Below, one piece after another: positions 1-8,913 of a stretch of 64,000 bases of DNA. The notes beneath the pieces are model-generated. The model was not told where the DNA came from. It did not search any database and was given only the letters and a program-made list of their open reading frames with translations. Source of the DNA: Pseudorhodoferax aquiterrae (lineage in GTDB: Bacteria > Pseudomonadota > Gammaproteobacteria > Burkholderiales > Burkholderiaceae_C); NCBI RefSeq assembly GCF_014652235.1, contig NZ_BMYK01000003.1:186001-250000 (forward strand), read 5' to 3'. Made by a program: the position numbers and the translations under genes. The stretch's first letter is position 1. The number at the start of each line of letters is the position of its first letter.

Positions 1-133
1 ACCACAGGTAGATCGCGCCGGCCAATGCCAGGCCGACCAGGGCCGCCACGCCCAGCATGACCTGGAACGCCTCCTTGCGGGCCTTGCGCGCCGCCTCGCG
101 GTGCGGCAGCAGGTTGATGCGCACGGTCGTCAT
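1..133 (-). CDS. pilN: Type IV pilus inner-membrane assembly protein PilN (N-terminal part only)
   Basis: Only the first 44 codons lie in the window; the gene runs off the left edge. The start is the ATG at 131-133. The visible part has a short cytoplasmic N-terminus containing the INLLPHRE sequence typical of PilN, a basic stretch, and then the beginning of a hydrophobic membrane helix from about residue 25. In the family PilN binds PilM in the cytoplasm through the conserved INLLP segment and pairs with PilO in the periplasm to form the pilus alignment subcomplex. It lies 73 bases downstream of pilM on the same strand, which fits the usual pilMNOPQ operon; the gap is wider than the short overlap often seen. 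Confidence 0.9.
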   Translation of the reverse strand, partial: MTTVRINLLPHREAARKARKEAFQVMLGVAALVGLALAGAIYLW

Positions 134-206
134 GACTGCACCCTTCGGCCCGCAGCCTGTCCCGCCGAGCGGGAGCGCGCTTGCTTGGGGCGACCCGGCG
201 CTGCGC

Positions 207-1265
207 TCATGGGAACCTGCGCAGCGCCAGGCCGCACGACGTCAGATAGGAAGGCGCCTCGCGCCCCATGCGCGCCGTGCGCACATCCTTGCCCATCTCC
301 ATGCCGTCGAAGGGATTGGCCAAGCTGCACGGGAAGGAGGAGTGCAGCGTGACGGCCTCCGTCAGCCCCGCCAGGGGCGCCGAGCCGCCGGCCAGCATCA
401 CGTGGTCGACCGTGTTGTGCGGGGTGCTCGTGAAGAAGAACTGCAGCGCCCGGGCGATCTCCTGCGACAGGCCTTCGACAAAGGGGGCGAGCACGCTGCT
501 GGCGTAGTCGGGGGGCAGTTCGCCGCTGCGCTTCTTCTGCTCGGCCTCCTCCACCGAGAAGCCGTACTGGCGCACGATCAGCTGGGTCAGCTGCGCGCCG
601 CCGAAGGCCTGGTCGCGGTCGTACAGCACCTCGCCATCGCGCAGCACCTGCATGCTGGTGGTCATCGCGCCGATCTCGAACAGGGCCACGATCTGGCCCG
701 CGCCTTCGTTCGGCAGCTGCGCGACCAGCCGGCCGACGGCCAGCCGCGAGGCGAAGGACTCGATGTCCAGCACCACCGGGTTCAGGCCCGCGGCCTCGGC
801 CAGGCCCTGGCGGTCCTGCACCTTTTCCTTGCGCGAGGCCGCGATCAGCACCTCCACGTCGCCGGTGCCTCCCCTGCTGGGGCCGATGACGCAAAAGTCC
901 AGGCTGACCTCGTCGAGCGAGAACGGGATGTACTGGTTGGCCTCGGACTCGACCTGGAACTCCATCTCCTGCTCGGTCAGGCCGCCGGGCAGTGCGATCT
1001 TCTTGGTGATGACGGCCGAAGGCGGCAGCGCCATGGCCACGTTCCTGGTGCGCGTGCCGCTGCGCTTGACGAGCCGGCGCAACGCCTGCGCCACCTCATC
1101 GAACTTCTCGATGTTGCCGTCGGTGATCCAGCCACTCTCCAGCGGTTCGATGGCGCAACGCGTCAGCACCAGGCGCCCGGCGGGATCATGGTCCAGTTCC
1201 ACCAGCTTGATGCTGGACGAACTGATGTCGATCCCCAGCAGCGGGGCCGGTTTACGGCTGAACAT
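207..1265 (-). CDS. pilM: Type IV pilus assembly ATPase-like protein PilM
   Basis: A 352-residue actin/FtsA-like protein that sits on the cytoplasmic face of the inner membrane and recruits the N-terminus of PilN. An FtsA-type first phosphate motif (GIDISSSSIKLVEL) is visible at about residues 11-24, and length and composition fit PilM throughout. The ATG at 1263-1265 is preferred over an in-frame TTG six codons upstream (1283), because family members begin close to the phosphate motif. It is the first gene of the leftward pil operon and is divergent from the PBP1A gene, the conserved ponA/pilMNOPQ arrangement of beta- and gammaproteobacteria. Confidence 0.93.
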   Translation of the reverse strand: MFSRKPAPLLGIDISSSSIKLVELDHDPAGRLVLTRCAIEPLESGWITDGNIEKFDEVAQALRRLVKRSGTRTRNVAMALPPSAVITKKIALPGGLTEQEMEFQVESEANQYIPFSLDEVSLDFCVIGPSRGGTGDVEVLIAASRKEKVQDRQGLAEAAGLNPVVLDIESFASRLAVGRLVAQLPNEGAGQIVALFEIGAMTTSMQVLRDGEVLYDRDQAFGGAQLTQLIVRQYGFSVEEAEQKKRSGELPPDYASSVLAPFVEGLSQEIARALQFFFTSTPHNTVDHVMLAGGSAPLAGLTEAVTLHSSFPCSLANPFDGMEMGKDVRTARMGREAPSYLTSCGLALRRFP

Positions 1266-1294
1266 CGTCCCCAAAGAGATCAATCAAGGCCCCT

Positions 1295-1355
1295 GAATTG
1301 CTCAGAAATAGCTACAAATACTGACAAGCTTTATGGATGCTATCAGCAACAGTTT
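1295..1355. repeat. AT-rich intergenic element with GATAGC/GCTATC inverted motifs
   Basis: The 281-base gap between pilM and the PBP1A gene contains an unusually AT-rich patch in an otherwise GC-rich region. It carries AAATAGC (1306-1312) and GCTATCAG (1339-1346) as imperfect inverted motifs around CTGACAAGCTTTATGG. The layout resembles short interspersed elements with paired GATAGC motifs that I associate with Comamonadaceae intergenic regions, but no second copy was seen in this window. It could equally be the promoter region of pilM. No promoter could be assigned with confidence. Confidence 0.3.
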
Positions 1356-1546
1356 GGACCGGGAACCGCTTGTGTACGCCGCCGGGCGCGCGACGTTGGT
1401 AAAAGCAGACGCGTCTGGCCGCACCAGCGGTCCGGATTTGTAACGGCGCGTGGACAGGCGCCCTGCGGGAATCCCGCGGCGCGCGGGTGGCAGGGCAAAA
1501 TGACGGCCCGCGCCCGGTCCCGACCGGCGCCATCCCGCGAGTCTTT

Positions 1547-3943
1547 ATGCCTTCCAAGTCTTCCCCCGGCGACACCGCCAATGCCGCCCCCTCCACGCCG
1601 CGCAGCCCGTGGGCCTGGGTCGGCCGCGCGCTGGCCTGGCTGGTGGGCATCGCGGTGGCGGGCGTCGCGGCCCTGGCGCTGATGGTGGCCATCGCCCTGG
1701 CTGTGGCCTACCCGAACCTGCCGGACATCTCCGACCTGGCGGACTACCGCCCCAAGCTGCCCTTGCGCGTGTACTCGGCCGACAACCTGCTGCTCGGCGA
1801 GTTCGGCGAGGAGCGCCGCAACCTCATGCCGATCGCCGAGATCCCCCAGGTCATGAAGGACGCCGTGCTGGCCATCGAGGACGCCCGCTTCTACGAGCAT
1901 GGCGGGGTGGATTACAAGGGCGTGGCCCGTGCGGCACTGGCCAACCTGGGCAACGTGAAGAGCCAGGGCGCCTCCACGATCACCATGCAGGTCGCGCGCA
2001 ACGTCTATCTTTCCTCCGAGAAGACCTACACACGCAAGATCTACGAGATCCTACTGACCTTCAAGCTCGAGCACCTGCTCTCCAAGGACAAGATCCTGGA
2101 GATCTACATGAACCAGATCTTCCTGGGCAACCGTGCCTATGGGTTCGCCGCCGCCTCGGAGATCTACTTCGGCCGCCCGCTCAAGGACATCACGGTGGCC
2201 CAGGCCGCCATGCTGGCCGGCCTGCCCAAGGCCCCCTCCGCCTACAACCCGATCAGCAACCCCAACCGCGCGCGCGTGCGCCAGCTCTACATCATCGACC
2301 GCATGCTGGAGAACGGCTTCATCACGGCCGCCCAGGCCCAGCAGGCCAAAAACGAGGAGCTGCGCATCCGTCCCGGCAACGAGGGTGCGCGCGTGCACGG
2401 CGAGTTCGTCGCCGAAACCGTGCGCCAGCTGATGTACGCGCAGTACGGCGACGCCACCTACACGCGCGGCCTGAACGTCTACACCACGCTCAGTTCCAGC
2501 GAGCAGATCGCGGCCTACAACGCGCTGCGCCGCGGCATCATGGACTTCGAGCGCCGCCAGATCTACCGCGGTCCCGAGAAGTTCGTGACGCTGCCGGCCG
2601 GCGGCGCCGAACTCGAAGACGCCATCGACGACGTGCTGCTGGGCCATCCGGACAACGGCGACGTGCTCTCGGCCGTGGTGCTGGAGGCCACGCCCAAGCG
2701 CATCCTCGCGGTGCGCGGCAACGGCGACGAGGTCGAGATCACGGGCGATGGCCTCAAGCCCGCGCAGTCGGGCCTGGCCGCCGCCGCGCCGCCCAACATC
2801 AAGATCCGCCGCGGTGCCGTGATCCGCACGGTCAAGACGCCCAAGAACACCTGGGAGATCACCCAGCTGCCCGAGGTCGAAGGCGCCTTCGTGGCCATGG
2901 ACCCGCGCAGCGGCGCCGTGCGCGCACTGGTGGGCGGCTTCGACTTCCAGAAGAACAAGTTCAACCACGCCACCCAGGCCTGGCGCCAGCCGGGCTCGAG
3001 CTTCAAGCCCTTCATCTATTCGGCCGCGCTGGAGAAGGGCTTCACGCCCGCCACCGTGGTCAACGACGCGCCGCTGTTCTTCGACGCGGGCTTCACCGGC
3101 GGCCAGCCCTGGGAGCCCAAGAACTACGACGGCAAGTTCGACGGCCCGATGACGCTGCGCACGGGCCTGGCCAAGTCCAAGAACATGATCTCCATCCGCG
3201 TGCTGCAGGCCGTGGGCGCCAAGAACGCGCAGGACTGGATCACGCACTTCGGCTTCGAAGCCGAGCGCCACCCGGCCTACCTGACCATGGCGCTGGGCGC
3301 GGGCTCGGTCACGCCCATGCAGATGGTGGCGGCCTACTCGGTGTTCGCCAACGGCGGCTACCGCGTCAATCCCTGGCTGATCGCCAAGGTGACCGACCAC
3401 AAGGGCCGCGTCCTCGTGGAAACCCAGCCACCGGTGCTCGACGAATCCATGCGCACCATCCCGGCGCGCAACGCCTTCGTGATGAACAGCCTGCTGAACG
3501 AGGTCACGCTGCGCGGCACGGCCGCACGCGCGCAGGCCACGCTCAAGCGCCCCGACGTGTACGGCAAGACCGGCACCACCAACGACGCCATCGACGCCTG
3601 GTTCGCCGGTTACCAGCCGACGCTGGCCGCCGTCACCTGGATCGGCTACGACCAGCCGCGCAACCTGGGTTCGCGCGAGACCGGTGGCGGCCTGTCGCTG
3701 CCGGTGTGGATCAACTTCATGGAGACCGCGCTCAAGGGCGTGCCGGTCGCGGCGCTGACACCACCGCCGGGCGTGGTCAACAGCGGCGGCGAGTGGTTCT
3801 ACGAGGAATACGCCCACAACGCCGGCGTCAACAGCCTGGGCCTGGATGCGCCGGTGCCGGGCAACAACGGCAACGGCAGCACGGTGGCCGCGCCGCCGCC
3901 AGCCGAGGAGCGCAACCGCATCCTCGACCTGTTCAGGAACTAG
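1547..3943 (+). CDS. mrcA: Penicillin-binding protein 1A (bifunctional transglycosylase/transpeptidase)
   Basis: A 798-residue class A PBP that polymerises and cross-links peptidoglycan in the periplasm. A membrane anchor lies at about residues 27-55. The glycosyltransferase-51 domain follows, with the catalytic glutamate in [12 protein letters not shown] (Glu111) and the conserved QGASTITMQ segment. The transpeptidase domain has the SxxK motif in PGSSFKPF (Ser484) and KTG in YGKTGTTND. The start chosen is the ATG at 1547; an in-frame ATG at 1487 would add 20 unlikely residues and no good ribosome binding site is visible for either. It is divergent from pilM. A close paralogue is encoded at 22329-24719. 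Confidence 0.95.
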   Translation: MPSKSSPGDTANAAPSTPRSPWAWVGRALAWLVGIAVAGVAALALMVAIALAVAYPNLPDISDLADYRPKLPLRVYSADNLLLGEFGEERRNLMPIAEIPQVMKDAVLAIEDARFYEHGGVDYKGVARAALANLGNVKSQGASTITMQVARNVYLSSEKTYTRKIYEILLTFKLEHLLSKDKILEIYMNQIFLGNRAYGFAAASEIYFGRPLKDITVAQAAMLAGLPKAPSAYNPISNPNRARVRQLYIIDRMLENGFITAAQAQQAKNEELRIRPGNEGARVHGEFVAETVRQLMYAQYGDATYTRGLNVYTTLSSSEQIAAYNALRRGIMDFERRQIYRGPEKFVTLPAGGAELEDAIDDVLLGHPDNGDVLSAVVLEATPKRILAVRGNGDEVEITGDGLKPAQSGLAAAAPPNIKIRRGAVIRTVKTPKNTWEITQLPEVEGAFVAMDPRSGAVRALVGGFDFQKNKFNHATQAWRQPGSSFKPFIYSAALEKGFTPATVVNDAPLFFDAGFTGGQPWEPKNYDGKFDGPMTLRTGLAKSKNMISIRVLQAVGAKNAQDWITHFGFEAERHPAYLTMALGAGSVTPMQMVAAYSVFANGGYRVNPWLIAKVTDHKGRVLVETQPPVLDESMRTIPARNAFVMNSLLNEVTLRGTAARAQATLKRPDVYGKTGTTNDAIDAWFAGYQPTLAAVTWIGYDQPRNLGSRETGGGLSLPVWINFMETALKGVPVAALTPPPGVVNSGGEWFYEEYAHNAGVNSLGLDAPVPGNNGNGSTVAAPPPAEERNRILDLFRN

Positions 3944-4266
3944 GAGAAGACGAGCGCCTGGCCAGCCTGGGCGCTCGCATCGCGCGAGAGCTGGGCAAAG
4001 AACTCGGCGCCGCCCTTGGTGTCGCGCCACTGGCCATCGGCGAAGCGGTAGTGGTAGCCGCCGGACTGCGCCGCGAGCCAGACCTCGTGCAGCGGCTTTT
4101 GCAGGTTCACGACGATCTGGCTGCCATTGGCAAAGGCCAGCGTGACCATGCCGCCCACGCGCTGGTTGTCCAGGTCGGCATCGCTCTCGTCGTTGATGCG
4201 GTCGCAGCTGGCTTCCACGGCCGCCAGGAGCTGCTCGGCGCGGTCCATGAATTCGGGGTCGGTCAT
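3940..4266 (-). CDS. cyaY: Frataxin-like iron-binding protein CyaY
   Basis: A 108-residue acidic protein with the frataxin fold signature: an acidic N-terminal helix ([14 protein letters not shown]), the [17 protein letters not shown] strand pair and the ending [10 protein letters not shown]. Family members bind iron and modulate iron-sulphur cluster assembly on IscS in the cytoplasm. The gene is convergent with the PBP1A gene, their ends overlapping by 4 bases. It is head to head with lptM with only 10 bases between the two start codons, so each promoter must lie inside the other gene's coding sequence. Confidence 0.93.
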   Translation of the reverse strand: MTDPEFMDRAEQLLAAVEASCDRINDESDADLDNQRVGGMVTLAFANGSQIVVNLQKPLHEVWLAAQSGGYHYRFADGQWRDTKGGAEFFAQLSRDASAQAGQALVFS

Positions 4267-4276
4267 AATTTCGCGG

Positions 4277-4507
4277 ATGTCCTCATTGCCAAAGATTCTA
4301 GGTGCGGCCTTGCTGGCACTGCTGGCTGCCGCCTGCGGCCAGAAGGGCGATCTGTATTACTCCAAGGACCCTGCGGCGCGCAACCGCGCCTCGCTGGGCC
4401 AGGCCCTGCGCCCGTCGATGCCGGCCTCCGCCACACCAGCGCCCGAGGCCCAGGTGCTGCCGCCGGTCGCGCCGGCGACCCAGCCGCTGCCGCTGCCGAG
4501 CAACTGA
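4277..4507 (+). CDS. lptM: LPS-assembly lipoprotein LptM (YifL-type small lipoprotein)
   Basis: A 76-residue lipoprotein. The signal peptide ends in the lipobox LAAC with the acylated cysteine at residue 20, followed directly by GQKGDLYY, the hallmark of the LptM/YifL family. The rest is a proline- and alanine-rich tail. In E. coli LptM associates with the LptD/LptE outer-membrane translocon and helps its oxidative maturation. The start ATG at 4277 is set by the signal peptide. It lies between cyaY and lysA, the neighbourhood usual for this gene. Confidence 0.88.
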   Translation: MSSLPKILGAALLALLAAACGQKGDLYYSKDPAARNRASLGQALRPSMPASATPAPEAQVLPPVAPATQPLPLPSN

Positions 4508-4624
4508 AGGCCGGGCGGCGCCAGCGCCGTTGAATTCAAGCCCAGGCCGACCACAGGCCTTTCTTTGCGCATGGCACAGCGGGCTGGACCTGCATAACAT
4601 CTTCCTCTTTTGGCTGCCTGCCCC

Positions 4625-5914
4625 ATGACCACCACGCCCCTGCCCGGCCATCCCCATGTCCACCAGCGCGACGGCGCGCTGCACACCGAAGGCGTGCGCC
4701 TGGCCGATCTGGCCGCTGCGCACGGCACGCCGCTGTTCGTCTACTCCAAGGCATCGATGCTGGACGCGTTGGCCGCCTACCAGCGCGGCTTCGCGGGCCG
4801 GCGCGCGCAGATCTGCTATGCGATGAAGGCCAACTCCACGCTGGCCGTGCTGCAGCTGTTCGCGCGCGCGGGCTGCGGGTTCGACATCGTCTCGGGCGGC
4901 GAGCTGCAGCGCGTGCTGGCGGCCGGTGGCGACCCGGCCAAGGTGATCTTCTCGGGCGTGGGCAAGACCCGGGCCGAGATGCGCCTCGCGCTGGACCATG
5001 GCATCGCCTGCTTCAACGTGGAGAGCGCGGCCGAGCTCGACGTGCTCGACGAAGTGGCGCGCGCCCATGGCAGCCGCGCGCGCGTGAGCATCCGCGTGAA
5101 CCCCGACGTGGACGCCAAGACCCACCCCTACATCTCCACGGGCCTGAAGGGCAACAAGTTCGGCGTGGCGCACGACGAGGCGCTCGCGCTGTACCGCCAC
5201 GCGGCCAGCCTGGCGGGCCTGCAGGTGGTCGGCATCGACTGCCACATCGGCTCGCAGATCACCGACGCCTCGCCATATGTGGATGCGATGGACCGGGTGC
5301 TGGACCTGGTGGACGCGATCGAGGCGGCCGGCATCCGCATCGAGCACATCGACTTCGGCGGCGGCCTGGGCATCGTCTACGGTGCGCCCGGCGACGACGC
5401 ACCGCCGGCCGCCGACGGCCTGTGGCAGCAGCTGCTGGCCAAGCTCGACGCGCGCGGCTATGGCGACCGGTTGCTCATGATCGAGCCCGGCCGCTCGCTG
5501 GTCGGCAATGCCGGTCTGTGCCTGACCGAGGTGCTGTACTTGAAGCCCGGCGCGCAGAAGAACTTCTGCATCGTCGACGCGGCCATGAACGACCTGCCGC
5601 GCCCGGCGATGTACCAGGCCTTCCACCAGATCGTGCCGCTGGCGCCGCGCACGCAGACGCCCGAGGTCTACGACGTGGTCGGCCCGGTCTGCGAAAGCGG
5701 CGACTGGCTGGGCCGCGACCGCAAGCTCGCCGTGCAGCCCGGTGACCAGCTGGCCGTGCTGTCGGCCGGCGCCTACTGCATGAGCATGTCCAGCAACTAC
5801 AACACGCGTGGCCGGGCGGCCGAGGTGCTGGTCGACGGCAGCGCCGCCCACCTCATCCGCGCGCGCGAGGACGTGCAGGCGCAGATGCGCGGCGAGTCGC
5901 TGCTGCCGGACTGA
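4625..5914 (+). CDS. lysA: Diaminopimelate decarboxylase
   Basis: A 429-residue PLP enzyme of fold type III that makes L-lysine from meso-diaminopimelate. The PLP lysine lies in CYAMKANS near the N-terminus, the phosphate-binding glycines in IDFGGGLGI, and the conserved C-terminal catalytic segment in GPVCESGDWL. The chosen start is the ATG at 4625; an in-frame start five codons upstream is possible. It lies 117 bases after lptM in the same direction and may be cotranscribed. Its 3' end overlaps that of msrQ by 62 bases on the opposite strand. Confidence 0.95.
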   Translation: MTTTPLPGHPHVHQRDGALHTEGVRLADLAAAHGTPLFVYSKASMLDALAAYQRGFAGRRAQICYAMKANSTLAVLQLFARAGCGFDIVSGGELQRVLAAGGDPAKVIFSGVGKTRAEMRLALDHGIACFNVESAAELDVLDEVARAHGSRARVSIRVNPDVDAKTHPYISTGLKGNKFGVAHDEALALYRHAASLAGLQVVGIDCHIGSQITDASPYVDAMDRVLDLVDAIEAAGIRIEHIDFGGGLGIVYGAPGDDAPPAADGLWQQLLAKLDARGYGDRLLMIEPGRSLVGNAGLCLTEVLYLKPGAQKNFCIVDAAMNDLPRPAMYQAFHQIVPLAPRTQTPEVYDVVGPVCESGDWLGRDRKLAVQPGDQLAVLSAGAYCMSMSSNYNTRGRAAEVLVDGSAAHLIRAREDVQAQMRGESLLPD

Positions 5915-6497
5915 AGCGGCGCCACAGCCGCCAGGCCAGCAGCACGCCGAGGATGGCCGCATACAACGCCACCTCGGCAAAGTCGTTCTTGCCCGCGCGC
6001 ATCCAGAAGAAGTGCAGGATGGCCAGGCCGGCCACCGCGTAGACCGCGCGGTGCAGCACCTGCCAGCGCCGGGCGCCCAGGGCCTTGATCGCGCGGTTGA
6101 ACGAGGTGGCGGCCAGCAGCGTGAGCAGCACCAGCCCCAGGAAGCCGACCAGGATGAAGGGCCGCTTGGCGATGTCGGTCGCGATCTCGGGCCATTCGAA
6201 GCCCATGTCGAACCAGGCATAGCAGAGCAGGTGCAGCGCGCCGTAGAACCAGCAGAACAGGCCCAGCATGCGCCGAAAGCGCGCCAGGGCCGGCCAGCCC
6301 GCGAGCTGGCGCAGCGGCGTGACGGCCAGCACGATGCACAGAAAGCGCAGCGTCCAGTCGCCCGTGGCGCGGATCAGGTGCTCGGCCGGGTTGGCTCCCA
6401 GCGTGTTCGCGAACGCACCCCAGGTCAGCCAGACGAACGGCAGCAGGCACAGCGCGAACACCAGCGGCTTGGCCGCAGGGTGCAGCAGGACGCGCAC
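5853..6497 (-). CDS. msrQ: MsrQ, membrane haem subunit of the periplasmic methionine sulfoxide reductase
   Basis: A 214-residue polytopic membrane protein with about six helices and the ferric-reductase-like layout of the MsrQ/YedZ family, including the sequence GALHLLCY and histidines within helices. It passes electrons from the quinone pool or flavin reductase to MsrP. It appears to start with GTG (6495-6497), two bases after the msrP stop codon, so the two are translationally linked. The last 62 bases run antisense to the end of lysA, and the C-terminal tail is arginine- and alanine-rich. Confidence 0.92.
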   Translation of the reverse strand: MRVLLHPAAKPLVFALCLLPFVWLTWGAFANTLGANPAEHLIRATGDWTLRFLCIVLAVTPLRQLAGWPALARFRRMLGLFCWFYGALHLLCYAWFDMGFEWPEIATDIAKRPFILVGFLGLVLLTLLAATSFNRAIKALGARRWQVLHRAVYAVAGLAILHFFWMRAGKNDFAEVALYAAILGVLLAWRLWRRFSPAAATRRASAPARPRARG

Positions 6498-6498
6498 T

Positions 6499-7494
6499 TC
6501 AATAGTTCTTCTTGAGGTCCATGCCGGCGTAGAGCTGCCCGACCTGGGCCTCGTAGCCGTTGAACAGCAGCGTCTTGCGCTTCTTGGCGAACAGGCCGTC
6601 CTCGCCGATGCGGCGCTCCGTGGCCTGGCTCCAGCGCGGGTGGTCCACGTTGGGGTTCACATTGGAATAGAAGCCGTACTCGTTGGCCGCGGCCTTGTTC
6701 CAGGCCGTGGCCGGCTCCTTGTCGACGAAGCGGATCTTGACGATGCTCTTGGCGTTCTTGAAGCCGTACTTCCACGGCACGACTAGGCGCACGGGCGCGC
6801 CGTTCTGCTTGGGCAGCACCTCGCCGTACATGCCGAAGCTCAGCAGCGTGAGCGGGTGCATGGCCTCGTCCATGCGCAGGCCTTCGGCATAGGGCCAGCT
6901 CAGCACGCGCGAGCCCACGAAGGGCATGGTCTTGGGATCGGCCAGCGTCAGGAACTCGACGTACTTGGCACCGGGTTGCGGCTCGACCTTCTGGATCAGC
7001 GCCGACAGCGAATAGCCGACCCAGGGGATCACCATGGACCAGCCCTCCACGCAGCGCATGCGGTAGATGCGCTCTTCCTGGGCCGACAGCTTGAGCAGGT
7101 CTTCCAGCGCGTACTTGCCGGGCTTCTTGACCAGGCCCTCGATCTCCACGCTCCAGGGGTCGGTCTTGAGCGTGTGCGCGTTGCGCGCCGGGTCGGCCTT
7201 GTCGGTGCCGAACTCGTAGAAGTTGTTGTAGCTGGTGGCGTCCTCGTAAGAGGTCAGCTTCTCCATGGTCACCGCGCCGGCCACGGTGGAACGCACGCCC
7301 GGCAGCGCCGCGAGCTTGCCCGGCCGTGCCACCTGCGCCAGCGCCTCACGCTGGGCCCAGCCCGCCAGTGCCACGCCCGCGGCGCCACCGGCCATCCAGC
7401 GCATCAACGCGCGCCGGCTCTGGTAGACGCTTTGCGGCGTGATCTCGCTGGCATGCGGGTGGAGAAATCCGTCGGCATTCGTCTTGATCAGCAT
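6499..7494 (-). CDS. msrP: MsrP, periplasmic molybdopterin protein-methionine-sulfoxide reductase catalytic subunit
   Basis: A 331-residue molybdoenzyme that repairs oxidised methionine in periplasmic proteins. A twin-arginine signal ([15 protein letters not shown], about residues 26-40) directs folded export. The sulfite-oxidase fold follows, with the molybdenum-ligating cysteine in [11 protein letters not shown]. The ATG at 7494 is preceded by AAAGGA at a suitable distance, so it is preferred over the ATG at 7518. It precedes msrQ in an operon and lies directly after the cytochrome c maturation genes on the same strand. Confidence 0.94.
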   Translation of the reverse strand: MLIKTNADGFLHPHASEITPQSVYQSRRALMRWMAGGAAGVALAGWAQREALAQVARPGKLAALPGVRSTVAGAVTMEKLTSYEDATSYNNFYEFGTDKADPARNAHTLKTDPWSVEIEGLVKKPGKYALEDLLKLSAQEERIYRMRCVEGWSMVIPWVGYSLSALIQKVEPQPGAKYVEFLTLADPKTMPFVGSRVLSWPYAEGLRMDEAMHPLTLLSFGMYGEVLPKQNGAPVRLVVPWKYGFKNAKSIVKIRFVDKEPATAWNKAAANEYGFYSNVNPNVDHPRWSQATERRIGEDGLFAKKRKTLLFNGYEAQVGQLYAGMDLKKNY

Positions 7495-7562
7495 CGTGCA
7501 TCCTTTCCGAGAAGTCATACGCAGAAACCGCCGCGCTGGATGCCGTCAGAGACGAAACAGCG

Positions 7563-8909
7563 TCACAACGTTCCGTAGCTGTGCAGGCCCGACAGGAACA
7601 TGTTGACCCCCAGGAAGGCGAAGGTCGTGATGGCCAGGCCCACCAGCGCCCACCAGGCTGCCACGGTGCCGCGCAGGCCCTTCATGAGCCGCATGTGCAG
7701 CCAGGCCGCGTAGTTGAGCCAGACGATCAGGGCCCAGGTTTCCTTCGGGTCCCAGCTCCAGTAGCCGCCCCAGGCCTCGGCCGCCCACAGCGCGCCCAGC
7801 ACGGTGGCGATCGTGAAGAAGGCGAAGCCGACCGCAATCGCCTTGTACATCACGTCGTCCAGCACCTCCAGCGCGGGCAACCGCCCGGCGATGCGGCGCC
7901 GGCCGAACAGGATGGCCGCCACGATCAACGCCGAGACGCCGAAGTACACCATCCAGTAGCTGCTACCGCCCTCCACGCCGCCCTGGCGGAACACGATGGG
8001 CTCAAAGCACAGCACCACGCCCAGCGCCCACAGCGGCGCCAGGCGCCACCAGCGGGTTTCGCCGGCTTGCTGTTTGATCAGGTAGGCGAAGGCCACCATG
8101 GCCGCCAGCGCGAAGGTGCCGTAGCCGACGAAGTTGGCCGGCACGTGCAGCTTCATCCACCAGCTCTTGAGGGCCGGCACCAGCGGCTGGATCTCGTGCG
8201 CCTCGCGCACCACGGTGTACCAGAGCAGGAAGCCCACGGCCGCGCTGATGACCAGCATCACGAAGGCGCCCAGCGCGCGCGTGCGGTACTGGTCTTCGAA
8301 GTAGAGGTAGAAGGCCGCCGTGAGCCAGCAGAACAGCACGAAGACCTCGTACAGGTTGCTGACCGGGATGTGGCCGATGTCCGGGCCGATCTGGTGGCTC
8401 TCGTACCAGCGCACCATGGTGCCGACCAGGGCCATGGTGACGGCCGCCCAGGCGATGCGCGAGCCGATCAGCTCCAGCGCCGCGGCCGGGTTGCGCGCGA
8501 CCATGCCGCCCCAGTAGAACACCGTGCTGATGAAGAACAGCATGCTCATCCAGAGGATGGCCGACTGGCTGGACAGGAAGTACTTGAGCCAGAACACCTG
8601 GTCGGCGCGGGCCAGGTCGGCGCGGCCATCGACCTGGTAGGAGGCGATGGCCAGCAGCGCCAGCCCCGCCACGACCAGCATCAGCATGCGCAGCGGCCGC
8701 CAGAACCAGCCCAGCCAGATCAGGCTGGGCACGGCGCCGGCCAGGATCCACTTCTCGTAGATGTCCATGGCCGCGTGGTAGCGCGAGAACGCGAACACGC
8801 CGCCGGCCAGCACCAGCACGGCGAACAGCCAGTCGAAGCCGTTGCGGCGGGCCAGGAAGCCCTCGTGGAGCACCAGCGTCTCGCTGGGGCTGCGTGTGAT
8901 GGTGTTCAT
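7563..8909 (-). CDS. ccsB: Cytochrome c biogenesis protein CcsB (CcsA/ResC family)
   Basis: A 448-residue multi-pass membrane protein of the system II cytochrome c synthetase. The tryptophan-rich haem-handling WWD domain is plain in the C-terminal half (AWGGYWSWDPKETWALIVWL), with conserved histidines in flanking loops. With ResB it exports haem and ligates it to CXXCH motifs on the periplasmic side. It starts four bases after the resB stop. Use of system II fits betaproteobacteria, many of which lack the ccm genes. The neighbouring cytochrome c4 is an obvious client. Confidence 0.94.
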   Translation of the reverse strand: MNTITRSPSETLVLHEGFLARRNGFDWLFAVLVLAGGVFAFSRYHAAMDIYEKWILAGAVPSLIWLGWFWRPLRMLMLVVAGLALLAIASYQVDGRADLARADQVFWLKYFLSSQSAILWMSMLFFISTVFYWGGMVARNPAAALELIGSRIAWAAVTMALVGTMVRWYESHQIGPDIGHIPVSNLYEVFVLFCWLTAAFYLYFEDQYRTRALGAFVMLVISAAVGFLLWYTVVREAHEIQPLVPALKSWWMKLHVPANFVGYGTFALAAMVAFAYLIKQQAGETRWWRLAPLWALGVVLCFEPIVFRQGGVEGGSSYWMVYFGVSALIVAAILFGRRRIAGRLPALEVLDDVMYKAIAVGFAFFTIATVLGALWAAEAWGGYWSWDPKETWALIVWLNYAAWLHMRLMKGLRGTVAAWWALVGLAITTFAFLGVNMFLSGLHSYGTL

Positions 8910-8913
8910 CGTC

